From Symbiodinium natans (taxonomy: Eukaryota > Sar > Dinophyceae > Suessiales > Symbiodiniaceae): a stretch of DNA of 64,000 nucleotides. Both the position numbers and the translations under genes were made by a program. Below the pieces are notes generated by a model. That model worked only from the letters and a program-made list of their open reading frames with translations. It was not told where the DNA came from and made no database searches. Positions 39,715-51,050 of the stretch are shown here, one piece after another; positions within the stretch are counted from its first letter, which is position 1; every line of letters starts with the position of its first letter. Location: positions 10,001-74,000 of the forward strand of contig CAJNDS010001101.1 in the NCBI GenBank assembly GCA_905221605.1, read 5' to 3'.

Positions 39715-39780
39715 CTCCGCGGCATTGGCCCAGCGCCGGCGCGGCGCTGAACCTGGCGAGGCGCTGGCAGGGCCCGAAAC
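39715..39780 (-). other. Exon-like island
   Basis: Minus strand reads VQRRAGAGPMPRRPRSFW between CCAG|GT and a GC donor; very GC-rich, no family. Confidence 0.3.
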
Positions 39781-40604
39781 TTGGGCTTCTGTTTAGGGTT
39801 TAGGGTTTAGGGTTTAGGGTTTAGGGTTTAGGGTTCAGGGCTTTTATGCAGTTTCAAGGTTTTCTGAAGGGCATTCAGGTCTTGAAGGTCTGTGTTTTTT
39901 CTCAGGGGGTCTGGATTTCCAGGAATTGCGGGTTCAGGGTTACCTGTTGCTTCAAGGGGCTTAACACACATTTGCCGATTCGCACTGAGTGCTGAGCTCA
40001 CTTACACCTAAACCCTAAACTACCCTAAACCCTAAACCCTAAACCCTAAACCCTAAACCCTATACCCAAAACCCCAAAGGGCTTCATGCCAAGGCACGAC
40101 CCATGTCACTTGAACCCATCAAGCCCTAAAGGTCGTCTACTGCATCTGGTCGGTCTAGGGCTTAGGGCTTAGGGTTTAGGGTTTAGGGTTTAGGGCTTAG
40201 AGTTTAAGGTTTAGGGTTTAGTGATTGCTTCAGAACCCCGCGAAAAAAGTTAAAAAAGGTTCTTCCATATAAAGGGCACTCTGTGTTTTTTTGAGAGGGT
40301 GCCTAAGCAAGTGATAGAAATCGCTAGATTCTCAAACCCTGAAGGCTTCACCCTGAGAACAGAAAATTGGGGATTTATTTAGGGTTTGGGGCTTGCCGAG
40401 AGCCTCTCCTGCGTAGAAATTTTGGGCAGGGCAGCATACTTTACTCCCTTTCTCTAGCCAATATAAGATTGACATTAGCACCACTGTAGAGCCTTCAGGT
40501 GTCTCCAATCCCCCTAGACCCGAAACCCTAAAGCCTAAACCCTAAACCCTAAACCCCAAACCCTAAACCCTAAACCCTAAACCCCAAACCCTAAAAGCCT
40601 TCTA

Positions 40605-40695
40605 AAGCAGCTGGCTCGCCGCTGCCCGCGTGGCGCCAGCGCATGACATCGAGGTCACAAGATGGCTGCTGATCGAAATCAGGACCCCTCTGTAC
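40605..40695 (+). other. Exon-like island on the plus strand
   Basis: After AAAGCAG the plus strand reads WLAAARVAPAHDIEVTR then WLLIEIRTPLYLQGP. One of the few islands that reads better on plus. No family recognised. Confidence 0.4.
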
Positions 40696-40859
40696 TTGCA
40701 GGGGCCTTCAGATTTAGAATAGGGCTTAGGGTTTAGGGTTGTAGGGTTTAGGGTTTAGGGTTTAGGCTTTAGGGGTTTAGGGGTCTAGGGGTTAGGGTTA
40801 AGGGTTTAGGGGTAGTTACTGGGGTTTTGGGGGTTGTTATAGTATAATTAAATAGGAGC

Positions 40860-41345
40860 CATAAGGGAATAATATTGGAAAGTACGATTCGTCCCTTAAA
40901 GAACATCCTCCCACATGTGCACATCGCTTGTGCCTGAGATCTTGGATCTTGAGCTCACGCTCTCGGGTCGGTTGATGTTTTTGGCTTGAAGCTTCTGTTT
41001 CGGGTCGGTTGAGGTTCGGGGTTTAGGAGGGATTAGGGCGTCAGGAATCCGCAAAACCGAAGCCGGCAATGTAGGGGTGACATTAACAAGCCCCGGCCAC
41101 CCCCGGCCCCAAAAACATCTGTTTTCTTTCTGGGGGGCTTCGGGGGTGGCTAAGAAAGCAGGGGGCTTGGGGTCTGAGCCTCTGGAGCTGTTTCTCGCCA
41201 GCTCTGATGAAAAAGCTTCTCCGCAATTCAACTCTGAAGCACCTGCAGAAAGATTTTGGATTCTGAGCCTAGTAGTCACCTTTATTACTGGCACCGGATC
41301 CCATTCTTTATCTATTCTTTATTTTCATAGACATGTACAAAAATA
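40860..41345. other. Unique stretch with open frames on both strands
   Basis: Minus 40896-41294 (132 residues) and plus 41077-41352 are both open; neither shows a motif and the region lacks telomere-like repeats. Coding status undecided. Confidence 0.3.
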
Positions 41346-42433
41346 CATATGAGGTTAGGAATACGGGCTCCACACCTTCTGCAACTTGAAAATGCCGGCC
41401 CCCCTGACCGGCCGAATAGTACGACACTTCTCACCCCCATTTATATAACATGTGACCTTTATGTTACACTCCGAAATCCCGAAACCCTAAACCCTAAACC
41501 CTAAACCCTAAACCCTAAACCCTAAACCCTAAACCCTAAACCCTAAACCCTAGACGAGCCCAGGAATAGAATCGGAACGCTTCTGTGGGAGTCAGCGTGC
41601 TTAGGCTTAGGTTGTTAGGTCGGGCTTCGGGTTTAGGTGGTGCAATGGGCTTAAGGATGGAGAATGAGAGAACCTTCCCCTACGGACAAGGGCTTAGGGG
41701 TTCATAGGGCCTAGACTTACTCTCTGAGAACCCCTCGGGACAAGATGACCTCTGGGCTTTAGAGCAGGTTTACTAGTCAGCACATAAGTAGAGGTTGTTG
41801 AGGTTGCGTAGGACCTGGGATGCGGTGCTTTTCGTGCTTGGTGAGGGTTTAGGGTTTGGGGTTTGGCCTCCTTCCTGCAAAAAAACCCTAACGCACGGTT
41901 TAGGATGGTATACTTGGTGGAGTGGGACTAAGTAGGGCTGCTGAAAAGGATCGCCCGAAATCCGGGTCTCTGGAAAGGTGGTTACGACTCTACCTCTTAC
42001 CTACTTACCAGGTCCCACGATCCTCCAAGTACAGGAAATGCGCTCGAGGTTGGGTCTTGTAGGGGTTAAAGGTTTCGAGACCCCAAACCCTAGACCCTGG
42101 ACCCTGGACCCTAAACCCTAAACCCTAAACCCTAAACCTCAAACCCTAAACCCTAAACCCTAAACCCTAAACCCCCCGACACCCTGACTAAAACTCAAAC
42201 CTTTCTACTCTCAACCTCGTGGGGTCCCGCAGGCCAAGCCCTAAACCCTAACCCTAAACCCTAAACACTAAACCCGAAACCCTAAGCCCCTAAGCCCCTA
42301 AACCCCTAAACCCCTAACCTCCTAAACCCCTAAACCCCTAAACCCCTAAACCCCTAAACCCCTAAACCCCTAAACCCCTTAACCCTAAACCCTAAGCCGG
42401 ACTTTTGCCCTTCTCGATTGGAGAAGTCCGGCA

Positions 42434-42497
42434 TCACTTGGACTTGAGCAGGGTCTTGTAATTATACGTCAGCAGTCCCACGATGATGATCGCCAAC
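42434..42497 (-). CDS. Last exon of a multi-pass membrane protein
   Basis: Encodes LAIIIVGLLTYNYKTLLKSK and a stop: one hydrophobic helix and a short basic tail. Acceptor CGAG|GT. Its phase fits exon 43290-43384 exactly, giving RWSFVLGPLGFG-LAIIIVGLL. The tail resembles the C-terminus of drug/metabolite or sugar-nucleotide transporters, but this is only a visual impression. Confidence 0.65.
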
Positions 42498-43183
42498 CTC
42501 GGCTTCTACACCCGAAGCCCTACTGGTTCTTACCAGGGGGGGGGGGGGGTATGGTTTAGGGTTTAGGGTTGAGGGTTGAGTGTTTAGGGTGTAGGGTTTA
42601 TAAGCTAGGATCAAAAAGGGTGGCCTTTTTGGTGTAAAATGGGGCTTAAAAGGGAACCCAAGCCCTAAAACAAGTGTTTAAGGGCCTAAACTGGGTCCTA
42701 GTAGGGTAATGAGGTACCTTACTTTAGAAAGGGTTTGGGATTCGGAGCCTCCCTCATGGATTTGTTTGTTGGCGCGTCTTGGCTGAAGGCTTGTTTGCTT
42801 TTGATTGTTGGCACGTCTTGGCTTAACGTGTAAAACTGTTTTGCTGATTGGGGCTTATTGACCTAGACTCAATGTGCTGACGGACTTGAGATGCTGAACC
42901 CTAAATACTTAGCCTTCACTGAAGCCCGGCACAACTCCAAACACTAAAAGGGTTTAGGCGATAATGCCGAACACTGAATTCTCTGCCCCAGCCCCGAAAG
43001 AATCACTGAGAAAGAGCCCTCTCTATCTCCAACGGAAATGAAGAGAAAACCCACTTCCCCCCCAAAAAAAAACCTAAACCCTAACCCCCCCACTCCCCCC
43101 CCCCCCCCCCCCCCTCGCCAAACAAAAAACTTAGCCTTGCCCCATCTTCCCAAACCCCGAAACCCCCCCACCCTCCCCCACAC

Positions 43184-43287
43184 CTAAACCCTAAACCCTA
43201 AACCCTAAACCCTAAACCCTAAACCCTAAACCCTAAACCCTAAACCCTAAACCCTAAACCCTAAACCCTAAACCCTAAACCCTAAAC
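43184..43287 (-). repeat. Telomere-like array (CCCTAAA)n forming most of an intron
   Basis: About 14 perfect units immediately 3' of the membrane-protein exon. Confidence 0.95.
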
Positions 43288-43289
43288 AC

Positions 43290-43384
43290 CCAAAGCCAAG
43301 TGGCCCCAGGACGAAGCTCCACCGGAAGGGTGCGGCCCCCAGAAGGGGCAGGTTGAAGCAGAAGAAGAGCGAGACCAGTGGAAC
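43290..43384 (-). CDS. Penultimate exon of the membrane protein
   Basis: Encodes VPLVSLFFCFNLPLLGAAPF then RWSFVLGPLGF. Acceptor TTCAG|GT, donor TTGG|GT; the donor leads into the telomere-like array at 43184-43287. Confidence 0.68.
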
Positions 43385-43654
43385 CTGAAGCCCAAAATTT
43401 TCGGGGCCACCCTAAACCCTAAACCCTAAACCCTAAACCCTAAACCCTAAGCCCTTCACCCCCGAAGGATGGTTTGCAGGGTTTAGGGTTTAGGGAATAG
43501 ACCTTCTTAAACTAGACAGCGGGGGGGTTCTTAAGCACCCTAAACCCTAAACCCTAAACCCTACACCTCAAACCAGAGGCGCTCTAGCTGCTGCGGCGAC
43601 CGTGCCTCCCCGCTGCTGTGGCCACCGGCCGGGGCCGAGGCAGGTCGCGTAGCG

Positions 43655-43935
43655 GTTTAGGGTTTAGGGTTTAGGGTTTAGGGTTTTAGGGTTTTAGGGT
43701 TTTAGGGCTGTAGGGCTTTAGGGCTTTAGGGCTTTTGGGTTTTAGGCCTTTGGAATTTGGGCTTTAGGGCTTTAGGGCTTTAGGGCTTTAGGGCTTTAGG
43801 GCTTTAGGGCTTTAGGGCTTTAGGGCTTTAGGGCTTTAGGGCTTTAGGGCTTTAGGGCTTTCGGGCTTTCGGGCTTTCGGGCTTTCGGGCTTTAGGGCTT
43901 TAGGGCTTTAGGGCTTAGGCTTGGGTTTAGGGTTT
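43655..43935 (+). repeat. Variant telomere-like array, GGGCTTTA unit
   Basis: A few TTTAGGG and TTTTAGGG units, then more than 20 eight-base GGGCTTTA units with a GGGCTTTC block in the middle. Confidence 0.94.
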
Positions 43936-44464
43936 AGAGTTTAGGGTTCATTACTTGCAGTATGTTCGCGTGGTATGCGTAATCTTGAAGCTTGGGAGGT
44001 AGGGTGGGCTTTTCTGTTAGGGGAGTACACTTCTGAGACCCGGTAGCATAGAAGGGGGTAGTAGGGGAACTGTTTCAGGGTTTAGGGTTTAAGGTTCAGG
44101 TCTGGGGTCCCTTCCTGGGAATCTAAAGCGGACCCTGCTTCTTGGAGACTCCCACATGTAAGCAAAGGCCGCACACGCGCTGCGCACATTCATAGACTTC
44201 CTCTGCCCATCGACATCCTAAAGACGAAATTCCCTCAAACCCTAAACCTTACATAGTTGAACCTGAACCTGTAACCCTGAAGCCCCATTGCCAGATCAAG
44301 TCCAAACTCCTACACCCTGAGCGTCGGGACATTGAGAACATTGATGAGCAAGAAGACCTCAGCCGGCCAAAGATGAGCAGCTGTTGGGATCCGAAGCCCT
44401 ACCGAAACCCCAAACAAGGCCGTCACCAGAGGCTAAGCCATATGTTTTTAGGGTGGAAGATCCT

Positions 44465-44610
44465 AATATAGGGCCGGAATAATTAGAATAGGGTTTGGGG
44501 GATTATGCTAGTATTGTTACAAAGCCCTAACCCTAAACCCTAAACCCTAAATCCTAAACCTTGAACATAAGGGAACATTATTCGTAATTATTCCGACCCC
44601 TATATTACAC
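44465..44610. mobile_element. Inverted-repeat element with telomere-like insert
   Basis: GGCCGGAATAATTAGAATAGG left and TTCGTAATTATTCCGACCCC right; CCCTAAA units at 44524-44560 split the element. Confidence 0.7.
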
Positions 44611-44874
44611 CCTTAAGCCCCTGCACCCCGAATCCCCAAGCCCCAAGCCGAGGCTTACCTTAAGGCCCCTTGCACCCACTAGTCCTTGACCCCCCCCCCC
44701 CCCCCCAAACCCTAAACCCTAAACCCTAAACCCTAAACCCTAAACCCTAAACCCTAAACGCTGAAACCCCTGAAAGCCTAAGCCCTCAAACCCTCAAGTC
44801 CCAGGCCCTTCAGCCTACAGCCGCAAGCCTGAACCCTGAACCCTGAGCCCTCAACTCTGCCACACCAAAGTCCT

Positions 44875-45015
44875 ACTTGGAGGTGCATTGCACTTATTAA
44901 CCAGTTATAACTGTACTTATAACTGTACTTCTAAGCATATTAGGGCACTTAAGGGGCTTGTAAGTGGGTTATAAGTACAATCATAACTGGTTAAGAAGCA
45001 CCATGAACCTCCAAG
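44875..45015. mobile_element. Inverted-repeat element, CTTGRAGGTTCATG family, copy 9
   Basis: CTTGGAGGTGCATTG left, CATGAACCTCCAAG right, TA on both sides. Confidence 0.88.
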
Positions 45016-45469
45016 TATGCCCGAAGCCCTGAAACCTCACAATTTGGGGCTTGAGGTTCTGGTGTATGAATCCGCCATAGGATTCTGAGAGCTTAAGGGT
45101 TTAGCGTTTGGGGTTTAGGGTTTGGGGTTTGGGGTTTCGGGTTTAGGGGTTTATAGGGTTTAGGGTTTAGGGTTGAGGGTCTAGGGGTTCAGGGTTTTGG
45201 GGGGACTTCGGGTCTTGTTGCTTGGAGGGTCACAAAGCACTGTTGACCCTTCCTCCGGTGAGTTTAAAGTTGAACGGTCTGGCGCCGGTCTGGCTGTCCT
45301 GACCTGACATGTCTTCACATCTTCGATCCAGAATCTGTTGACTCCACCCTTTCTGAGATGTGTTCCATAACAGCATGCAACAGTGTAATTACCATCTAGG
45401 AAAGTAGGAAGGAAGTGTAAGTTGTAAGCACGTACCAACTGTATTGTATCCCTACTCTTGAAGGTTTTT

Positions 45470-46360
45470 TTAGTAGCTTTCTGTTCTTGATTTTTTGACG
45501 GCTTGGGCAACTTCGTGGTTTCTATCTGAGGCAGGAATGCTGGCAAATTGCAAAGCCTCATATACGATTTTGGGACGTTTGTGGCTATCTTCGAGCAAGA
45601 TTGGCGTGCAAGACTGCCCTTGGAATGAAATTAGCTGCACTTGCCCTTGCTGCCTTGTTCTTGGCCTTCAAAATATTGCGCTTCTTCTTCGTTTTTTTGG
45701 AGGGAGGGCGGCTTTGCATGCTCCACATCAGAGTCCGCCGCGACGATGGCCTCCTCCCTGGCTGCACTGTGGATCCTGGGCATTTTGGCCATCGCCACCA
45801 TGCGCAAGTTACGCCGCTTGCTCTGCTCTTTCTGCCAGCTTTGCCCAGCTTTGAGTTGTTCCTTCTCTTTCTTTTTCTCCTCGAAGAAATCCCGCGCCAC
45901 AGCGGCTTTGGCCTGTTCGCAAGTTGAACCCATGACTGCACCCAAAGGATCCATGTCTGTATAGTATACACTTGGGCCCTAAAGCTACTATATAGGAATC
46001 CCTTTAAGGCCCAAGTATATACCATATAGGTACATGGATCCTTTGGGGCATCTGCTTATAAGTAGCTGAACCACGCAGGGAGCGCCGCAGTTCTTCTTGA
46101 TGCTTCTGTGCAGCAAGGCTCGGAGCATGCATCCTGGTTTGGGGTTTGGGGTTTTGGGATTGGGGTTTGGGGTTTAGGGTTTGGGGTTTGGGGTTTGGGG
46201 TTTGGGGTTTGGGGTTTGGGGTTTGGGGTTTGGGGTTTGGGGTTTGGGGTTTGGGGTTTGGGGTTTGGGGTTTGGGGTTTGGCAGGTGGCGCGGCTGCGC
46301 CTGAAAACAGCCTGGGCATCCCAAAAAGGGCCCACGCCTTTTGCTTGCAGATTGGCCCAT
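45470..46360 (-). CDS. Small basic protein, possibly N-myristoylated; split gene
   Basis: Proposed exons 46284-46360, 46072-46133 and 45470-45935. The first starts MGQSASKRRG, which fits an N-myristoylation start (MGxxxSK). The second encodes MHAPSLAAQKHQEELRRSLR and the third a charged stretch (KAAVARDFFEEKKKEKEQLK, SQRNL-like basic helix, DSDVEHAKPPSLQKNEEE). Intron 1 (46134-46283) is almost entirely TTTGGGG repeats with GC-AG ends. Intron 2 (45936-46071) contains a GTATATACTTGGGCC-family element. Near 45640 the frame must jump about 35 nt to reach LEDSHKRPKIVYEALQFAS and the stop at 45470; this is too short for a normal intron, so the 3' part may be wrong or decayed. Function unknown; no family recognised. 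Confidence 0.45.
45941..46047. mobile_element. GTATATACTTGGGCC family, copy 3
   Basis: Arms CCCAAAGGATCCATG and CATGGATCCTTTGGG, GCA duplicated on both sides (45938-45940, 46048-46050). Confidence 0.88.
46134..46283 (+). repeat. Variant telomere-like array, TTTGGGG unit
   Basis: About 20 TTTGGGG units in a row. The long Pro/Asn/Lys/Gln and Gly/Phe/Trp frames across it are repeat translation. Confidence 0.96.
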
Positions 46361-46523
46361 AGGCTCTCCCGTAGTGGACTGTCGGGCAACTTTATTCGTG
46401 ATTTTTACTTTGCATTCGTTGCTTTTAGGTTTTAGGGTTTTGGGGTTTTGGGGGTTTTAGGGGTTTTAGGTTTTAGGGCATAGGGTATAGGGTTTAAGGG
46501 TTTAGGGTCATCACCTGGCAGTT

Positions 46524-46583
46524 TCAGGGCGGGGCGACGGCAGAGAGCTGCTTCAGCACGCTGGTCGTCACCGCCGTGTACAC
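46524..46583 (-). other. Exon-like island, C-terminal on minus
   Basis: Minus reads VYTAVTTSVLKQLSAVAPP and stops, after CAAG|GT. The plus strand (FQGGATAESCFSTLVVTAVY) is equally protein-like, so the strand is undecided. Confidence 0.4.
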
Positions 46584-46630
46584 CTTGAAGGGGGAAGGCA
46601 AGGAGAGGCCTTGAAATCCCTTAAAGGAAC

Positions 46631-46808
46631 AACCCTAAACCCTAAACCCTAAACCCTAAACCCTAAGCCCTAAACCCTAAACCCTAAACCCTAAACTCTA
46701 AGCCGTAAGCCCTAAGCCCTAAGCCCTAAGCCCTAAGCCCTAAGCCCTAAGCCCTAAGCCCTAAGCCCTAAGCCCTAAGCCCTAAGCCCTAAGCCCGAAA
46801 CCCTAAAC
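46631..46808 (-). repeat. Telomere-like array changing to CCCTAAG unit
   Basis: CCCTAAA units to 46694, then about 15 CCCTAAG units. A plain CCCTAAA array follows at 46914-47000. Confidence 0.95.
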
Positions 46809-47737
46809 CCACCCCTACTTAGATGCCCAATACTCTGGCGCAAAACGGCTTAAACTTCTCGTTTAGGGTTTAGTATGCCCAGAAAGTTTAAAGTTCAGCT
46901 GTTGGGCTCCTAAACCCTAAACCCTAAACCCTAAACCCTAAACCCTAAACCCTAAACCCTAAACCCTAAACCCTAAACCCTAAACCCTAAGCCCTAAACC
47001 CTAAGGGCAGCTACATTGTCCCTTAATATGGGCCCTGAAAAGGGGGCCCCTTATTTAGCCCCCGGATGTACCCTATACAACCCAGAGGCCCATACATCAG
47101 AACCCTCTCCAAAGCCCTAAACCCTTAATGACCTAAACCCAAAACCACTATTAGGGTTTAGGGTTTAGGGTTTAGGGTTTAGGGTTTAGGGTTTAGGGAA
47201 ACAACCTCAGCCCCAAATGACCGTTTACCTTACCAGGGCTGGTATACCTTCTAACCCCTGACAGACGGCCCTTGAGGTTTAGGGATTTTCAGGGTTTAGG
47301 GGATGAAAGGTTTAGGGGATTAGGGGTTTAGGGTTTTAGGGGTTTAGGGTTTAGGGGTTTAGGTTTAGGGGTTTAAGATGGTTTAAGGGTTTAGGAGTTT
47401 AGGGGGCTAAGGCTTTGGGGCGCACCTCGCCATCCTAATTTACCTCGCTTGCTGGGAAGAGGCTGTCTTCCAGTCCGATCTCAATGTCCAAGGGGCAAGT
47501 GGCGAGTGATCCCTACAAGTCATCCATGCACCCCTAACCCTAAACCCTAAACCCCAAACCCTAAGCGTGGGCAGCCTTCGAGAAGGCGCAGGGGCTTCAA
47601 TTCTCGGGCGTGCGGCCGTGGATGCTTACCCTCTGAATATTCACTTTGAAAAAGTACAGTGCCAGTCTTATAGGCGAGCCCTAAACCCTAAAAATCCTCA
47701 AATTCCCCAAAAAAGCCCCCAAAGCCCTTATGAATCC

Positions 47738-47824
47738 TCAGGCGACGGCCAGGTTTACGACCAGGTAAGCCAGGAGCCACGGCCCCGCCGCGCGGAATGC
47801 CGACAGCGCTGATGAGAGGTAGAC
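47738..47824 (-). CDS. Membrane-protein exon ending in a stop
   Basis: After CGAG|GT the minus strand reads VYLSSALSAFRAAG then PWLLAYLVVNLAVA and TGA. One membrane helix. Separate from the 42.4-43.4 kb gene because both end in stops. Confidence 0.5.
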   Translation of the reverse strand, partial: VYLSSALSAFRAAGPWLLAYLVVNLAVA

Positions 47825-47993
47825 CTCGGCATTAAGGAAATAAGACTGGGACCCTTGCAAGAGACCCGTGGCACTTGGGTGTACATCTATGTTACTGGTA
47901 TCTGAAGTAAGTGTGTGTGTGTGTGTGCGTGCCCTAAGACATCCGACTGCTAACTGAACCCATCTCAACTCTAGCCCCCTAAACTTGGTAGCC

Positions 47994-48095
47994 CAGTTCC
48001 CGTATGCTAATAAGGGTACCCTGTGTTGGTTTGGGGACGTTAAAAGGGAACCTTGAACCCAACAAAGGGTAGAAGGGTACCACTGGGCTACCAAG
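47994..48095. mobile_element. CTTGGTAGCCCAGT element, second copy of the introner family
   Basis: CTTGGTAGCCCAGT left, ACTGGGCTACCAAG right, TAAA duplicated on both sides (47990-47993, 48096-48099). A truncated copy lies at 59650-59720. Confidence 0.92.
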
Positions 48096-48614
48096 TAAAG
48101 CCATCAGCACTTCCAAGCCACCGAAACCTTCTAGCACCCTAATCCTACACCCATGCAAACCATAAGCCTAAAACCCACATCCCTAAACCCTAAACCCTAG
48201 ACCCTAAACCCTAAACCCTAAACCCTGGACCCTAAACCCTAAACCCTAAAACCCCACATGTGCCCTCCCCTAACAGAGACAGGGCAACCCCGACCTTATG
48301 GGTATGCCAACTCAAAACAGAAGGTATACATTGCATCGACCTTTAGGTGTAACTAACTATGACTACCAGAATACTGGAGCTAGGTATACACCAAACCCAA
48401 AACCCAAAACCCAAACCCGAAAACCCCTAACCTCAAACCAAAACTCTAGACTCCAAACCCCAAACCCAAACCCCAAACCCAGAACCCGCAACCCGAAACC
48501 CCGAGCCCAAGCCCCAAACCCTCTCCAAACCCCAAACCTCAAACCAAGCCCCTAAACCCCAAACCTCAAACCAAGCCCCTAAACCCTAAAACCAAAACCC
48601 TAAACCCTAAACCC

Positions 48615-48695
48615 TATATCTTCCAAGGTCGCCGCGGGGACGCTCAACTTCGTCAGCAGCGCGAAGTTCACGGGCCAAAGCAGCATCAAGGTGAC
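48615..48695. other. Exon-like island, strand undecided
   Basis: Plus reads VAAGTLNFVSSAKFTGQSSI with CCAAG| before and |GTGACC after; minus reads TLMLLWPVNFALLTKLSVPA. Both have splice-like borders. Confidence 0.4.
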
Positions 48696-48699
48696 CCTG

Positions 48700-48890
48700 G
48701 GGTTTAGGGTTAGGGTTTAGGGTTTAGGGTTTAGGGTTTAGGGTTTAGGGTTTAGGGTTTAGGGTTTAGGGTTTAGGGTTTAGGGTTTAGGGTTTAGGGT
48801 TTAGGGTTTAGGGTTTAGGGTTTAGGGTGTAGGGTCTAGGGTCTAGGGTCTAGGGTCTAGGGTCTAGGGTCTAGGGTGTCGGGTTTGGGG
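48700..48890 (+). repeat. Telomere-like array, TTTAGGG then TCTAGGG
   Basis: About 17 TTTAGGG units followed by seven TCTAGGG units. Confidence 0.96.
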
Positions 48891-49045
48891 GGGGGGTTTA
48901 GGGTACAGGGTCTAGGGTTTAGGGGGTTTAAGGTTTCGAGTGTTCGGGTTTAGGGTTTATATAAGGTTTAGGGTTTAGGGCGTATAGGGTTTAGGATATA
49001 GGATTTAGGGCTCCGGAAGTCAACCCCTCAAACTTCTGGGGTCCC

Positions 49046-49113
49046 GGCCCTTGCCACATGGCGGTGGCAAAGTTCACCATCTCGAGGTTTAGCTCTCCCT
49101 CGCACGCCGGACA
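49046..49113 (-). other. Exon-like island on minus
   Basis: Reads CPACEGELNLEMVNFATAMW then QGPGPQ. CPAC suggests a metal or redox site, but one motif is not enough for a family. Confidence 0.4.
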
Positions 49114-49595
49114 CCCGAAACCCGAAACCCACTAGGGCTAAGGGTTTAAAACCTTGTATGGTTTCTAGGATGTGTGGGGCTTTACAGGGCTTACATTTGT
49201 TCTATAGGACTTATAAGGCTTATGGGCCTTATAACCCCGGACGCGTCCTCATGCGGCCCGTGACCACGAGAAGACATCGGCCCTATTCAGTCTGATGGGG
49301 TTCATCAGGGACGGGGGGTTCTAGGGGGGTATGTAGCCCATGGTTCCCTAACACTCCCACTACTCGTTAAGGGCTCTTAAAGCTTCCCTAAAGTTCCCTA
49401 GGTACCTATTCCCGTGAACCCCCCTTACCCTAAACCCTAAACCCTAAATCCTAAACCCTTAAGAACCCTCTGTCAAACAATTCCATGCTGAAGACCTGCC
49501 TCGGCACTGCCAACAATGCTTCAGCAGCTTACTGCCCCCTGGTTCTTACTAGGGATCAGGGGAGCTAGGTATCCTGCAGAATCACTGAAAAGGTA

Positions 49596-49648
49596 TGTAT
49601 GTATATATATATATATATCTATATATCTGTGTGTGTATATATATATAT

Positions 49649-49686
<38 letters not shown>
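49596..49686. repeat. TA microsatellite
   Basis: Long TATATA runs with a short GTGTGT interruption. Confidence 0.9.
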
Positions 49687-49688
<2 letters not shown>

Positions 49689-49856
49689 AGGGGAGATATA
49701 GGGTGCTGCATGCCCTCATTGCCTACTAAGAACCAGCATGTCCTAGTCGTCCTCCACCCTTTGCACACACCCTCCACATCTTCATCTGCATTCGCTCCGG
49801 CTTCTGGACATTCCACGGATCTGCAACCCAGCCTTGCTTGCAAGACAGCTCGTCTG

Positions 49857-49965
49857 GCTGGTTCTTAGTATGGAATGAGGGAATGAGGGCCCTATATATA
49901 CCCTTTAAGGGATTATGTAGGGCCCTCATTCCCTCATTCCCTCCTAAGAACCAGGGAGTCGTAGA
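49857..49965. mobile_element. Inverted-repeat element, GGTTCTTAGTA family
   Basis: Arms GGTTCTTAG..GAATGAGGGAATGAGGGCCC and GGGCCCTCATTCCCTCATTC..CTAAGAACC. A longer relative appears to span 49549-49735. Confidence 0.8.
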
Positions 49966-50934
49966 GGCCACCTGTGACTCGGACTTGGCACTCCCTGGAT
50001 TGGCGACGTTCTTTCAAAGCCTCTGTGAAACATCTTCATGGGAAGTCTGCATGACACTCCGGCCTTTTCCTTAAACTGCTTCATGCGCCTATTTAATAAC
50101 CTTCGGGAGTACACCCCCCCAGACTGAAATTGCACAGCTGTGAAGTCTAAGGTTTAGATTGGGTGCCTTGGGGCGGGAGGGGGAGCTGCAATCTTGGAGT
50201 AGTTGCATGGTCCCTTAATCTGGGCCCTTAATGGGAACCCTCATATACCCCTTGTATACCCCGAAGCCTGAGTTTGAGATGCTGCAAGCCTCATCGCTTT
50301 CCTCACTCCTTTCTTTGCGCCAGCGCTTGAAGAGCTGGAAAGACAGCTCCTTGCCGGGGCTAGGGGCTTTTCATGCATAGGGTTGAGGGCGCAGTGGTGG
50401 ATCATGAGCCCTAAAACCCAAATCCTAAAACCCTAAACCCTAAACCCCAAACCCAAAACCCTGCAGGGTTACAGCAAAATCTCAGGCTGCGAAGTTGTGC
50501 TGGCAGAGCTTTTGTGCTGATGTTCCCGGCATTGCCGCTGCATCTGCAACGATAACAAATAAGCCCTTGCCCCTAAACCCCTTAAACCTTAAACATCCTA
50601 AATCCTAAACCCTAAACTCTAAACCCTAAACCCTAAACCCTAAACCCTAAACCCCAACTCCAGCCTTGGCTGCTACGCGGCGGCCCCCTCGAATCAAAAC
50701 CGAAAGATGTGGCATGCAGCGCCAGACCCGACTGGGTTGAAAATAAAAAAACTAGACCAAAGAGTCACCTAGGAACACGAAAAAGAAAGTGTACCCTTTT
50801 CTGGGTTTAAAAGGGGCTTCTAAAGGAGCCTAAGCCCCCTCCAAAAAAGCGGAATCAGGGCCTACTCTGGGTCCCAGAAACAAATTGCAAGCCTTTGGCT
50901 TGCCCTGGCCCACTTCGTTGCCAAGCTCATAAGC

Positions 50935-51050
50935 CATAAGCCCCCCAAAAATGTGTATACTTTCAGTTCTTATGGGAGATGATAGTGCCCCCAAAAAGGT
51001 GTATACTTTCAGTTCTTATAGGAGATGATGGTACCCCCAAAAAGGTGTGT
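50935..51050. repeat. Tandem duplication, ~53-bp unit
   Basis: Two copies of CCCCCAAAAAG/ATGTGTATACTTTCAGTTCT followed by TATAGGAGATGATGGT-like DNA, plus a partial third. Confidence 0.85.

Noticed and set aside
46004-46435. Long frames of Pro/Asn/Lys/Gln or Gly/Phe/Trp residues
   Set aside because: Direct translation of TTTGGGG and CCCCAAA arrays; periodic in all frames. Only the unique ends were used in the gene model.
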